A DNA stretch of 64,000 bases from Acidobacteriota bacterium (GTDB lineage: Bacteria; Acidobacteriota; Blastocatellia; Pyrinomonadales; Pyrinomonadaceae): NCBI GenBank assembly GCA_016718135.1, contig JADKEF010000001.1, forward strand, positions 307,001-371,000, written 5' to 3'. Positions 1 to 8,183 of this stretch are shown here, piece by piece. Within the stretch, counting starts at the first letter, position 1. Each line of letters begins with the position of its first letter. The notes below the pieces were generated by a model. That model saw only the letters and a list, made by a program, of their open reading frames with translations, ran no database searches and had not been told where the DNA came from. The translations under genes were made by a program, and so were the position numbers.

Positions 1-121
1 CATACCAGCAGCGGGTGCAGAATATTCGGGTGCGTCTCTCCTGGACCGAGGTATCGGCCGAGGCGGGAAGGCGTTCGGCCAGCATCTTTTGTTCGTCGGA
101 CAGCTCATCCCACCGCTTCAT
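1..121 (-). CDS. Conserved small hypothetical protein, 3' part cut off by window edge
   Basis: Reading the minus strand from an ATG at 119-121, the frame stays open to the window edge. The N-terminus starts MKRWDELSDEQKMLAERL and reaches a CTRCW motif near residue 38. The charged helical start followed by a CxxC pair suggests a small protein that may bind a metal. I do not recognise a named family. Only about 40 residues are visible. It is divergent from the SRPBCC gene at 211, with about 90 bp between them. Confidence 0.5.
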   Translation of the reverse strand, partial: MKRWDELSDEQKMLAERLPASADTSVQERRTRIFCTRCWY

Positions 122-210
122 TTTTCGGGAGGTGCATCGCGGGCACATTTTTTCGCAGGCACGGTCCATTTGGTACAATTTTAACTTATTAGAGCCAATT
201 GCCATCGCTT

Positions 211-696
211 ATGTTTACAGTAAAAGCAGGATATTCCGGCGACATCGAGATCGCCTCAGGCATTGAAAGGGTACGCGAATTTTTTGGGAACGTCGCTAAT
301 TTCGCCGACCTGATGCCGGGCGTTCAGCAAGTCCACACTGACGGGAAAGGCGTAGCTCATCTGAAGATACAGGCTGAGATTCCGCTCATCGGGGCGATGC
401 TACAGAGCTTCTCGATCAGGCTCGCCGAGCAATCTGACGACCGTATCCAATGGACCCCGATCCCCGCCGAAGCTCAGAACTTCCTACGATATAGTGCCGA
501 CTTTCTTGAAAAGGCGAAGAACAAAACGCTCGTCCACTTCTCGCAGGCAGTCGAACTCCGCCGCAAATCGGGCCGGGATCTCCACTACCTCGCAGGAATG
601 GCTGGCGAGGCAGTCATCAGCAACGAAATGACAAAACGATTCGCTGAAATGGTCCGGATTTTTATTGATCGAGCCAAGGAGAAACTTGAGAAATAG
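211..696 (+). CDS. SRPBCC (START/CoxG-like) ligand-binding family protein
   Basis: The 161-residue protein has the layout of the SRPBCC fold. A first strand (MFTVKAGYSGDIEI) is followed by a short helix with the ...ERVREFFGNVANFADLMPGV pattern, which is typical of CoxG/polyketide-cyclase-like proteins. Central strands and a long C-terminal helix follow. Such proteins bind hydrophobic ligands in a cavity; the ligand cannot be told from sequence. I chose the ATG at 211 because the family begins directly with the first strand; an in-frame TTG at 199 is the alternative. It converges on the dehydrogenase at 746. Confidence 0.75.
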   Translation: MFTVKAGYSGDIEIASGIERVREFFGNVANFADLMPGVQQVHTDGKGVAHLKIQAEIPLIGAMLQSFSIRLAEQSDDRIQWTPIPAEAQNFLRYSADFLEKAKNKTLVHFSQAVELRRKSGRDLHYLAGMAGEAVISNEMTKRFAEMVRIFIDRAKEKLEK

Positions 697-745
697 GTAT
701 GCTTGTAACCGAAGGGATTGGAGCAGAAATTCGATGATGCCTGTA

Positions 746-1495
746 CTAGGTGATCGCCCCACCATCCACGATTACGACTTCGCCGCTCATAAAGCTGTTG
801 CGATCGCTTGTCATAAAGGCGGCGTATTCGGCTAGTTCTTCGGGGCGGCCGACGCGGCCTTTGGCTACCCAGAAATCGTGCATTTGGAGTAGGCGTTCGG
901 GTAAGGTGTGGCCGAGATCGGTGTCGAAGATACCGGCGGCGATGGCGTTTACGGTGATGCCGAAGTTAGCGGCCTCACGTGAGAGGCATTTAGTGAAGCC
1001 GATCATCGCGGCTTTCGAAGTCGCGTAATGAACCGAGGTCGGCAGGCTGCGGATCGCACCGACAGAGGTGATATTTAGTATCGACCCGGCACGCTCGCGG
1101 ATCATCTGTTTATAGAATGGTTTGGTTACCGCGAAGAGACTACTGACATTGGTATCGACGACCCAATCCCAAGATTTATCGGTGGTTGTAGCGAAATTAT
1201 CGGGCTTGTTTACCGCCGCATTATTGACGAGAACGTTGATCGAACCCCACGCTTCCTTGATTTCGCGGGCGATGTGCTTCATCCCGACCCGATCGGTCAC
1301 GGACACTTTATACGACAGAGCACGACGGCCATGAGCCTCGATCTTTTTTTTCACTTCCTCGGCGAGGTCTTCGCGGGAATGGTAGTTAAACGCAACATCC
1401 GCCCCTTCGCGAGCGAAAACCTCGCAGATAGCCGCACCAATACCACGCGTCCCGCCGGACACAAATGCACGTTTTCCTTCAAGTAAAAGACTCAA
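746..1495 (-). CDS. Short-chain dehydrogenase/reductase, FabG-like
   Basis: This 249-residue classical SDR has the NAD(P)-binding GGTRGIG loop at residues 14-20, an NNAA segment at 91-94, and the catalytic triad Ser144, Tyr157, Lys161 (YATSK). Length and motifs fit 3-oxoacyl-ACP reductases and related carbonyl reductases; the substrate is not fixed by sequence. An Arg17 after the GGT suggests NADPH preference (inference). The start appears to be TTG, with GGAG seven bases upstream and no better ATG nearby. It is not clearly in an operon: 94 bp separate it from the glycosyltransferase stop at 1590. Confidence 0.88.
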   Translation of the reverse strand: MSLLLEGKRAFVSGGTRGIGAAICEVFAREGADVAFNYHSREDLAEEVKKKIEAHGRRALSYKVSVTDRVGMKHIAREIKEAWGSINVLVNNAAVNKPDNFATTTDKSWDWVVDTNVSSLFAVTKPFYKQMIRERAGSILNITSVGAIRSLPTSVHYATSKAAMIGFTKCLSREAANFGITVNAIAAGIFDTDLGHTLPERLLQMHDFWVAKGRVGRPEELAEYAAFMTSDRNSFMSGEVVIVDGGAIT

Positions 1496-1589
1496 GCAGT
1501 AACTCCGTTAGCTTTCGAGATAGCAAAATAAAAGGTTAATGAAATCGGGGGATGGTTACAAGTCAGACAGGGTGAATTCGCATCGAAAA

Positions 1590-2777
1590 TCAGGCAGCGG
1601 CCTTTGCGGGGACGATATTCGGTGAATTAGGAACCCAAAGGGCGTTGATCTCACGAATGATGTACTCGGTCGAATTCGGCACCGTCATCCCTGCGGTCGC
1701 GGCCTTCATCATCGAATATCGCGAGGTGTCGGCGACAAGATTTCTGATAGTGGGGACGATATCAGTACTGTGTCTAAGCAGCATTCCGGCACCACGTTGT
1801 TCCAACATTGTTACTGTTCCCGCCTCCTGCGGCATCGGCGGCGTGGTCGCATCGGCGATTATCGGCAGACGGCAAGCGAGAGCTTCGAATGTGGTCAGGC
1901 CGCCTAGCTTCGAGACCATTACGTTTGCCGACTGCATCAGCTTTTCTATTTCATTGGAATAGCCGATGACCTTGATGGGAAACTTCGCAGTCTTAGCGAT
2001 CGCCTCGGCTTCGAGCCTCAATTCTTCATTCTTTCCTGCGAGGAAGATCGCCTGGACATCGAGCTCACCGCGTGCAAATTCTCGAAAGATCTGAGGAATA
2101 TTGCCACCGCCAACCCAACCTGCGTTGACAAACACGGTGAACTTGTCCGGATCTAGCCCATACGCACGTCGCGCGGTCTGAGCGTCAGCTTCGTTGACCT
2201 CATGAAACTTTGGATCGACCGGCATTCCCGAGATCTTGATCTTGTCCGGAACTATGCCATAGTCGACCAGTTGGCGTTTGGCATCTTCATTGGCGACCAG
2301 ATAGAGCGAAACTTCGTCACAGGCCCACCCTTTCCAGAATCCGTAGCAAGGATCGGTCACGACAGTCACAAGCGGAATCTGATGAGCCAGATTCAGCTCC
2401 TTAAGAACTCTAGCAAAAATATGCTGTGTCAGAGGATGGACACTGACCACGATATGCGGACACCACTTCTCGAAAGAATCGCGGCAAAACCCGATGCAGC
2501 GTTTCATGAAAAATTCTCGTGTCTCGGGCCTGATCTTATTGACCGCCCAATAGAGATATTTCATCCAATGCTGCTTGTTCTTCAGCGTCCAGTTGTAAAG
2601 ATTCACGAGCTTTTCGGTGATGTGGGGCGATTCCTCGACCGCCTTGATAGTACGAACCACCGCCGACTCACCCTTCCAAAAACGCTGAATACCATTAGAA
2701 ATATTCAACGCCGCCGACCGGTGCCCACCACCGGTATCGGAGGAAATGATAAGGATCTTTGGAGTGTTTGACGACAT
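1590..2777 (-). CDS. MGDG-synthase/MurG-like glycosyltransferase (family GT28 type)
   Basis: The N-terminus KILIISSDTGGGHRSAA is the glycine-rich loop of the monogalactosyldiacylglycerol synthase / processive diacylglycerol glucosyltransferase group. Further family marks are SGMPVDPKF near residue 190 and a C-terminal nucleotide-sugar site with KLGGLTTFEALA and PPMPQEAG. It probably transfers a sugar from a nucleotide sugar to a lipid at the membrane (known for the family; acceptor unknown here). The ATG at 2777 is used. It lies 16 bp downstream of the radical SAM gene on the same strand, so the two are probably co-transcribed. Confidence 0.82.
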   Translation of the reverse strand: MSSNTPKILIISSDTGGGHRSAALNISNGIQRFWKGESAVVRTIKAVEESPHITEKLVNLYNWTLKNKQHWMKYLYWAVNKIRPETREFFMKRCIGFCRDSFEKWCPHIVVSVHPLTQHIFARVLKELNLAHQIPLVTVVTDPCYGFWKGWACDEVSLYLVANEDAKRQLVDYGIVPDKIKISGMPVDPKFHEVNEADAQTARRAYGLDPDKFTVFVNAGWVGGGNIPQIFREFARGELDVQAIFLAGKNEELRLEAEAIAKTAKFPIKVIGYSNEIEKLMQSANVMVSKLGGLTTFEALACRLPIIADATTPPMPQEAGTVTMLEQRGAGMLLRHSTDIVPTIRNLVADTSRYSMMKAATAGMTVPNSTEYIIREINALWVPNSPNIVPAKAAA

Positions 2778-2793
2778 CAATAAATCGAAAGGA

Positions 2794-3954
2794 CTACGCT
2801 TTCAAAGCAACCTCGCGAGCTGCCGAAAAACCTGCATTCTTCGCAGCCTTTTTCATCTGGCCCTCGAGCCGTTTGATGTTTATCAAATGCCCAGGGTTGA
2901 GCGGCAGCGACGGGTAGAAGCAGTTCGATTCGTGGGTGCAATAGCATCCGTCGGCCACCTCGACTCGACGTTGTTTCATCTCGTTGGATTTCCAGGCGGC
3001 CTGAAAATCCCAATCGTAGTCACGCAGATTGAGCACGTCAGCTTTGTTCTCGCACGACGAAAGTACTCCGTTATCGTAGATCACGGCACCGGCCGAACCG
3101 GCGTAGCACTTGAGCTGAGCTTTCTCTTCTTCCTTGGTTTTCGCGATGATATCGTGCATATAGATATCTACCGCGGCCTTGAAAAAGCCAGATTTGCCGC
3201 CGTAATTATTCTTCAAAGCGGCACTCTTCGTATCGTCGAGGATCATCTGCGAGAGCTGCTGATAACGGCGATGATCAAATTCCAATTCGATCGGATCAGC
3301 CGACGGCGGGCGAATGTAATTGATATTCACCTTGTCCGGCTTGAGATCGTTCTTAAGGAAATCGTACCAATCGAAGATGGTGTCCTCATTCGAATGCATC
3401 ACGCAGGTGCAGGTCTGAATGTCGAGCTTGGGATACTGCTCTTTCTTCATCTGCTGCAAAGTGCGGGCAGTATGGATCGCCTTGTCCCAACTACCTTCTT
3501 TGCGGCGGATCTTCTCGTGAGCATCTTTCATCCCGTCAATGCCGAGTGCGACCGAGACATTCAGCTTAGGACACTCGTCCATGATGCGGGCCACATCCGG
3601 GAAAATTCGCGGATGTATCTGGCCGTTCGACATCAGATAAACGCTGTCAAGCTTGTTGTTTTCGTAAAAGGACCGAACGATCTCAGGCAGATCCTTTCGC
3701 GTGAATGGCTCGCCACCCGCAAGCACGAGCACGCCAAGATTCCCGCCGAGCGTCTCCGAGATCTTTGCGATCTCATCTGCTTTCATCTGCAATTTCTTAC
3801 GCGGACGGTCATCGAGTTCCTCCGTAAAGAAGCAGTGCGTACACCGCATATCACAAACGCTCGTAACCAATATGTTCAAAAACACGGGCGAGATTGGCTT
3901 TCCAACCAAAATACTCGCGTAGCGTTTGAAGATCTCTTTTGTAGCAAAATCCAT
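2794..3954 (-). CDS. Radical SAM protein with SPASM-like C-terminus
   Basis: The 386-residue protein carries the radical SAM cluster motif CDMRCTHC near residue 34, followed by the AGGEPF loop that contacts SAM. The C-terminal part has a cysteine set (CYAG..., ...SSCEN, ...GCYCTHESNC) like the SPASM auxiliary-cluster domain used by peptide- and protein-modifying enzymes. Substrate unknown. It is the first gene of a probable two-gene unit with the glycosyltransferase at 1590-2777, which hints at lipid or envelope glycan modification rather than a peptide target; that is inference. Its promoter region is shared divergently with the cysteine desulfurase. Confidence 0.82.
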   Translation of the reverse strand: MDFATKEIFKRYASILVGKPISPVFLNILVTSVCDMRCTHCFFTEELDDRPRKKLQMKADEIAKISETLGGNLGVLVLAGGEPFTRKDLPEIVRSFYENNKLDSVYLMSNGQIHPRIFPDVARIMDECPKLNVSVALGIDGMKDAHEKIRRKEGSWDKAIHTARTLQQMKKEQYPKLDIQTCTCVMHSNEDTIFDWYDFLKNDLKPDKVNINYIRPPSADPIELEFDHRRYQQLSQMILDDTKSAALKNNYGGKSGFFKAAVDIYMHDIIAKTKEEEKAQLKCYAGSAGAVIYDNGVLSSCENKADVLNLRDYDWDFQAAWKSNEMKQRRVEVADGCYCTHESNCFYPSLPLNPGHLINIKRLEGQMKKAAKNAGFSAAREVALKA

Positions 3955-4071
3955 TTTGATATCTCTTATAAAATCGGCGTATCACGGTCCACCAATCACA
4001 ATTCTCTGCCCTCAACAATACCCTATTTTCGGGCATTTCAGCAATAAGACTGAACGCGTTAAGATGTTCGT

Positions 4072-5259
4072 ATGTTCCGCAGAGTTTACCTCGATAATAG
4101 TGCGACAACTGCGATCGACCCGGAGGTGCTCGATGAGATGATGCCGTATCTGACCGATGAATTTGGCAATGCTTCGAGCATCCATCATTTTGGCCAGGTG
4201 ACGCGTTCGGCAGTTGATACAGCGAGACATCAGGTCGCGGGAATGCTGAATGCTCGTCCGAATGAGATCGTGTTCACATCGGGGGGAACGGAATCAAACA
4301 ATCTGGCTATTCGCGGGCTGATCGAAGCCAACGGTAAACACGGCAACCACATCATCATCTCCGCGATCGAACATCCAGCGGTCAAAAATGTGGTCGAAGA
4401 CCTCGAAGAACGCGATTTTCGGGCAACGTATCTACCCGTTTACGAAGATGGCGTTGTGAGCCTAAACGATGTCGAAGCCGCGATCACTGAGGACACGATC
4501 CTTATTTCCGTCATGGCTGCTAATAACGAGATCGGCACCCTCCAACCGATAGCCGAGATCGGTCGACTAGTCAGAAATCTTAGGGAAAGCGGGCAAAAGA
4601 TTTGGTTTCATACGGATGCGGTTCAGGCGGCCGGGAAAATGCGATTGGATGTCGAAGTGATCGGCTGCGATCTGCTCTCGATCTCGGGGCACAAGATACA
4701 CGCCCCGAAAGGCATCGGAGCTTTGTACATTCGTCGCGGTGTCCGCCTTCATCCGCAAAACATCGGCGGTCGCCAGGAACGCGAACGGCGAGGCGGAACC
4801 GAGCCAGTTGCGCAGATCGTCGCACTCGGCAAGGCGTGCGAGATCGCGGAGAGGGAACTCGGGACAGCTCCGGAACATCTCAAGGCCCTTCGCGATGCGC
4901 TCGAAGGCCGAATCGGCGAGATGATCGCGGACATTACCTTCAACGGCAGTCGCGAACACCGCCTCCCAAATATCTCCAACATCTCATTCCACGGCGTCGA
5001 AGGCGAGGGTGTCTTGATCAATCTCGACATGCAGGGAATCGCCGTATCGACCGGCTCGGCCTGCTCCTCCGGCTCCCTAGAACCTTCCCCCGTGATCCGT
5101 GCCCTCTGCGGAAACGAAGATGTCGCCAGGTCCGCCATTAGATTCAGCCTTGGTCGTTTAAACACAGCCGCTGATATTGATCGAGTGTTGGAGGTATTGC
5201 CCAGTGCCGTCGAAAATCTGCGACGCCTTTCCCCCAATCACAAATACGCTGCAAAATAA
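4072..5259 (+). CDS. iscS: Cysteine desulfurase, class I NifS/IscS type
   Basis: This PLP enzyme takes sulfur from cysteine to supply Fe-S clusters and thio-modifications. Visible are the N-terminal YLDNSATT motif, the GGTESNN cofactor loop at 71-77, the PLP lysine Lys208 in SGHKIHAPKG, and the active-site cysteine loop STGSACSSGSLEPS with Cys331. The long loop marks class I. At 395 residues it has the usual length. It stands alone, without iscU or nfuA nearby, so NifS-like or IscS-like cannot be separated. It is followed by a hairpin terminator shared with the convergent GIIVGD gene. Confidence 0.93.
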   Translation: MFRRVYLDNSATTAIDPEVLDEMMPYLTDEFGNASSIHHFGQVTRSAVDTARHQVAGMLNARPNEIVFTSGGTESNNLAIRGLIEANGKHGNHIIISAIEHPAVKNVVEDLEERDFRATYLPVYEDGVVSLNDVEAAITEDTILISVMAANNEIGTLQPIAEIGRLVRNLRESGQKIWFHTDAVQAAGKMRLDVEVIGCDLLSISGHKIHAPKGIGALYIRRGVRLHPQNIGGRQERERRGGTEPVAQIVALGKACEIAERELGTAPEHLKALRDALEGRIGEMIADITFNGSREHRLPNISNISFHGVEGEGVLINLDMQGIAVSTGSACSSGSLEPSPVIRALCGNEDVARSAIRFSLGRLNTAADIDRVLEVLPSAVENLRRLSPNHKYAAK

Positions 5260-5266
5260 TGAAAAA

Positions 5267-5298
5267 CAGCCTGCCGGTTTCCCGACAAGCTGCCTCGT
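5267..5298. terminator. Hairpin terminator between cysteine desulfurase and GIIVGD gene
   Basis: Arms at 5267-5277 and 5281-5292 pair with a three-base loop, allowing G-U pairs, followed by CGTTTT. It lies between two converging genes and could serve both. Confidence 0.55.
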
Positions 5299-5328
5299 TT
5301 TCCCCCCGGTTTGGAAAATGGTTAGATC

Positions 5329-5607
5329 TTAGTCACCAACTATGATGCCTTCCGTGCGGTCACCGACGATGATGCCTTCTTTCGTCTCGCAGTTTTTCGA
5401 AACGCTGTCGCCAACGATGATGCCTTCGATCCAGGTCAAGAAATCGCCAACGATGATGCCTTCTTTAGCTTCGCTGCAAGTGCTTGCCTGGTCGCCAACG
5501 ATGATGCCCCCAGTTCTGTCGCCGACGATGATGCCGTCTGCAAATGCGGCGGTCGAACCGAAAGCCAATGTTGCTGCGAGTGTTATTGTCGTGAGTGTCT
5601 TTTTCAT
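5329..5607 (-). CDS. Secreted protein built of six GIIVGD repeats
   Basis: The 92-residue product starts MKKTLTTITLAATLAFGSTA, a clear Sec signal peptide ending AFA before residue 24. The mature 69 residues are almost only repeats: six exact GIIVGD hexapeptides separated by linkers of 3, 10, 6, 10 and 3 residues. The linkers are RTG, QASTCSEAKE, FLTWIE, SVSKNCETKE and RTE. The two 10-residue linkers each hold one cysteine, so the mature chain has a mirror-symmetric layout. GGAG lies about nine bases before the ATG at 5607. The protein is acidic and rich in beta-branched residues, suggesting beta strands with turns at Gly-Asp. I know of no characterised family. A sigma-54-like promoter precedes it. 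Confidence 0.85.
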   Translation of the reverse strand: MKKTLTTITLAATLAFGSTAAFADGIIVGDRTGGIIVGDQASTCSEAKEGIIVGDFLTWIEGIIVGDSVSKNCETKEGIIVGDRTEGIIVGD

Positions 5608-5670
5608 TTTTCTTCTCCAGTAAAGGTTTTTAATTGATCCGAAACTCATCAGCTTCGTTCTGCCATTGCT

Positions 5671-5690
5671 ATTACAAGAGCCGTGCCAAG
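5671..5690 (-). promoter_or_regulatory. Candidate sigma-54 promoter for the GIIVGD gene
   Basis: On the minus strand the sequence CTTGGCACGGCTCTTGTAAT matches the -24/-12 consensus TGGCACG-N4-TTGC, except that the last C is T. It sits in non-coding DNA about 65 bases upstream of the start at 5607, a normal distance for a leader. A sigma-54 activator gene exists in this window (18497-20016). Function is inferred from the motif only. Confidence 0.5.
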
Positions 5691-5884
5691 CCGTACCACA
5701 GCTTTTCGTGTACGTGTAACTATAAGAAGACAAATAGGTTGTAGGAATTTCTCGGCAGATTTTTGTTCGTGTTTACCGGAATGCACTAATGGATACCTAA
5801 TTCACACTCGAACTGTCCTCGACCCCTAAAGCGTGTGAATACAATGGGTTACGGGTTTGGATACTTATTATCCACATGCAGCTT

Positions 5885-5950
5885 GTATACGGGGTATACA
5901 CTGCACATAATTAACACCGTGCACAAAAATAGCCGTTTCTGCACAAAAAT
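5885..5950. repeat. Cluster of GTATAC and TGCACAAAAAT repeats
   Basis: GTATAC occurs at 5885-5890 and 5894-5899, forming a 15-bp dyad. TGCACA follows at 5902, and TGCACAAAAAT occurs exactly twice at 5920-5930 and 5940-5950, 20 bp apart (about two helical turns). The same motifs recur at 9352-9420. The region 5608-6060 otherwise holds only the leader of the GIIVGD gene. Confidence 0.6.
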
Positions 5951-6060
5951 TCGCTAAAACTTAGGTTTTATGGGGATTTGAACTAAGGGAGAGAAAGTGC
6001 TTATGGAAAAAACAACCAACCGTATCAAACAGGAAAGGAACCGAATCAATTCTGCATCGC

Positions 6061-6400
6061 GTGGCGACACCGGTTGGCGATGCGCAACAATTTAACCTGC
6101 ATTCCATCGCGGCTTGGTATTACAACAACGAATGGAACATCTTTAATACCGACCATGTTGTTATGCCGCCGAGAGCGAAATACAAAGTGCAGGTTTTCCT
6201 AAAACCCGACGCGACTCACTTCCTGCACGTGGTAACCAGAAAAATCTTGAGCCGCCGGTTCGAGTATTGATAACCCGTCCCTCAATCAAAACCCGAATGC
6301 GCAGGTGACAATTTTTCAGAATCACGCCCCGTATAACCGACCATATTACTTAAACAGGCTTGACACAAAGGCCGCATACGATCCCGCCACCGAAAAATGA
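6061..6400 (+). pseudogene. Frameshifted remnant of a DUF7452-like secreted protein
   Basis: From 6061 the frame reads ...QQFNLHSIAAWYYNNEWN then IFNTDHVVMPPRAKYKVQVF, a pattern I associate with the acidobacterial DUF7452-type repeat (WY-x-WxIFNxDxxxMPxxAxF). A +1 shift near 6250-6266 is needed to continue as IDNPSLNQNPNAQVTIFQNH and reach a TGA at 6398-6400. A short frame from an ATG at 6003 could be the original start in yet another frame. The remnant overlaps the 3' end of the opposite-strand maturase by about 50 bp. The family name is from memory and not checked. Confidence 0.5.
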
Positions 6401-7759
6401 GCGATTCCGGTTTCCGTGACACTCGCTGAATTTCTTGCCGCCGCGACAGGTGCATGGAGCATCGGAGCTGCGTCTTTCATCTTCGACGGCTTTCAAGTGC
6501 ATTATCGAGGCGGGGGCCTGACCCTGCTGGAGAAGCATGATCATATTTCGCATCGCCGGCTGCGTGTGTTTGTAAAACAGTTCGAGCCCTGCGCAGAGAT
6601 AGTTTTGACCCGGCTCAAGGTCCTTTGACATCGAAAAACGGTCTTTCGGGCAACCGCCGTTGCACAGCGGCCGCACTTCGCAGCTCTTGCACTGAGCCGT
6701 GAGTGTGTCGCGTTTGTCGTTGCCAAATTTACGCTGCTCGGGTGACGCGACCATCTCGAGCATGTGTTTTTCGTGGATGTTGCCGAGCAGGTATTTTGGT
6801 TCGACAAAATGGTCGCAAGAATATAGATCGCCGTTATGCTCGAGAGCCGGGCCGTACCCGCACGTCGGTGCGTGAATGCACAGCATATGACGGCCGGTAT
6901 ATGCCTCGAGCGTCACATCAGATAGCTGGACATAGACCTTGCCAACATCGTGGCGGACCCATTCCTCAAAGATGTCGATCAGAAACTGGCCGTACTGCTT
7001 ACCACCGACCGTCCGCTCGGTTACGAGGTTGCCGGTTTGGGTGTAAAGCAGACGGTTGCGTCCGTTCTCATCGCCCCAACCATTGTTGGCGATATCGAGC
7101 GTGTCTGATGAGGCACGCTCAACGATCGGGATGAACTGCACCCACTGAGCCTTTAACTCGTCGCGGAAAAAGCGATAAACTTCGCGGCCGTGTTTCTCAT
7201 TAGCGGCGTGAACGGTTCAGAGAATGTTGAAATCTACCTCGTGCCGTCGAAGGAGCTCCCAGCCCTGCATCACTCGATCAAAAGTGCCCTTTGCCGCACG
7301 ATCTTGTCGATAGGCGTCGTGTATTTCACGAGGGCCGTCGACACTGAGGCCGACTAAGAAATTATGTTCTTTGAAGAATTCGCACCATTCGTCATCGAGC
7401 AATATGCCATTCGTCTGAAAGGTGTGTAGGATCTCCTGGCCGGGCTTTTTATATTTGTTGGCGATCTCGACCGCCAGTCTGAAGAAATCGAGCCGCATCA
7501 GCGTAGGTTCACCGCCCTGCCAGGCGATGGTCACCTGCGGCACCTTGTGCGATTCGAGCAGCTGGCGGATGTACGTCTCGAGCGTTTCATTCATCATCCG
7601 GCTCTTTTCATTCGGATAAAGAGCCTCCTTTGATAGGAAAAAGCAGTAAGTGCAATTGATATTGCAAGTCGAACCGCTCGGCTTTGATAACAGATGAAAT
7701 CCCGGCGGAGCATCCTTCAAAACGGGTAAAGAAACACTTCGATTTGAGCCTACTTTCAT
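6350..7759 (-). CDS. Anaerobic sulfatase-maturase-type radical SAM enzyme, interrupted by in-frame TGA at codon 181
   Basis: Reading through one stop, this is a 469-codon anSME-like protein. It has the radical SAM motif CNINCTYC at residues 32-39, a GGEPTL loop, LSVDGP, and C-terminal SPASM-type cysteines including LYSCDHFVEP, whose Asp matches the catalytic Asp of the family. The last 35 residues add a SEC-C-like zinc motif (PCTCRGGKKFSECHG). anSMEs oxidise a Cys or Ser of sulfatases to formylglycine. At 7217-7219 a TGA replaces the residue that is Cys in NILC of the Clostridium enzyme; the frame continues intact for 25 more codons and then to the end. No sulfatase gene is in the window. It is the third gene of the DUF1622-DUF202 operon. 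The ATG at 7759 is preferred over the GTG at 7780. Confidence 0.8.
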
Positions 7760-7769
7760 GATCAACCTT

Positions 7770-8183
7770 TTAAAAGCCACCGAATCCGAAGAATATGTTC
7801 AGGATCGTAAACACTCCAACAAGCAGGATCGCTATCGAAGCAACAAGCGTAAACGAGAAGGGTAGCTTCTTCTCAGAATCCCCGATCAGCCTCTTCTTCG
7901 CAGTCGTGTATTCGAATATCCCGATCAAAAGTAGCCCAATACCGAGAAATATTAGAAACAGTCCCAGATTTCGCGGGGCGTTTGCCCGCATGGTGACCGT
8001 TCCCTTGTCCACCAAGGGTTCGAGCACCTTGTACAGCGTAAAACCAAAACTGATCAGCGAAAGAGCCGTTCGAAGCCACGCCATCAAGGTGCGTTCGAGC
8101 GCCATGACGGTTCGCCCAAGCGCCATGTCGGTCCGCTGTACTGCCAGTTCGTTTGAGGTCGGAGCCGCTGTTGTATCGCTCAT
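7770..8183 (-). CDS. DUF202/YidH family inner membrane protein
   Basis: The 137-residue protein has the DUF202 signature: an N-terminal LxxERTxLAWxRT-like segment (MALERTLMAWLRTALSLISF) followed by three membrane helices. The function of the family is not established. The ATG at 8183 has GGAGG ten bases upstream and overlaps the stop of the DUF1622 gene (TAATG), so translation is probably coupled. The maturase starts ten bases after its stop. Confidence 0.85.
   Translation of the reverse strand: MSDTTAAPTSNELAVQRTDMALGRTVMALERTLMAWLRTALSLISFGFTLYKVLEPLVDKGTVTMRANAPRNLGLFLIFLGIGLLLIGIFEYTTAKKRLIGDSEKKLPFSFTLVASIAILLVGVFTILNIFFGFGGF

Noticed and set aside
15..266. 83-codon plus-strand frame at the window start
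   Set aside because: It overlaps the better minus-strand frame beginning MKRWDELSDEQK and the SRPBCC start, and has no protein-like pattern.
5341..5540. Regularly spaced near-identical 18-21 bp words, CRISPR-like at first sight
   Set aside because: They are the codons of the GIIVGD repeats, in frame and with uneven spacing; no CRISPR array.
5608..5733. Upstream extension of the GIIVGD gene (40 more codons)
   Set aside because: The signal peptide and ribosome site place the start at 5607, and the extension holds the sigma-54-like promoter.
7142..7216. SECIS element after the TGA of the maturase gene
   Set aside because: Only a four-base GCCG/CGGC stem with a 13-base loop can be drawn. It lacks the compact stem and GU-containing loop expected, so I do not annotate it.
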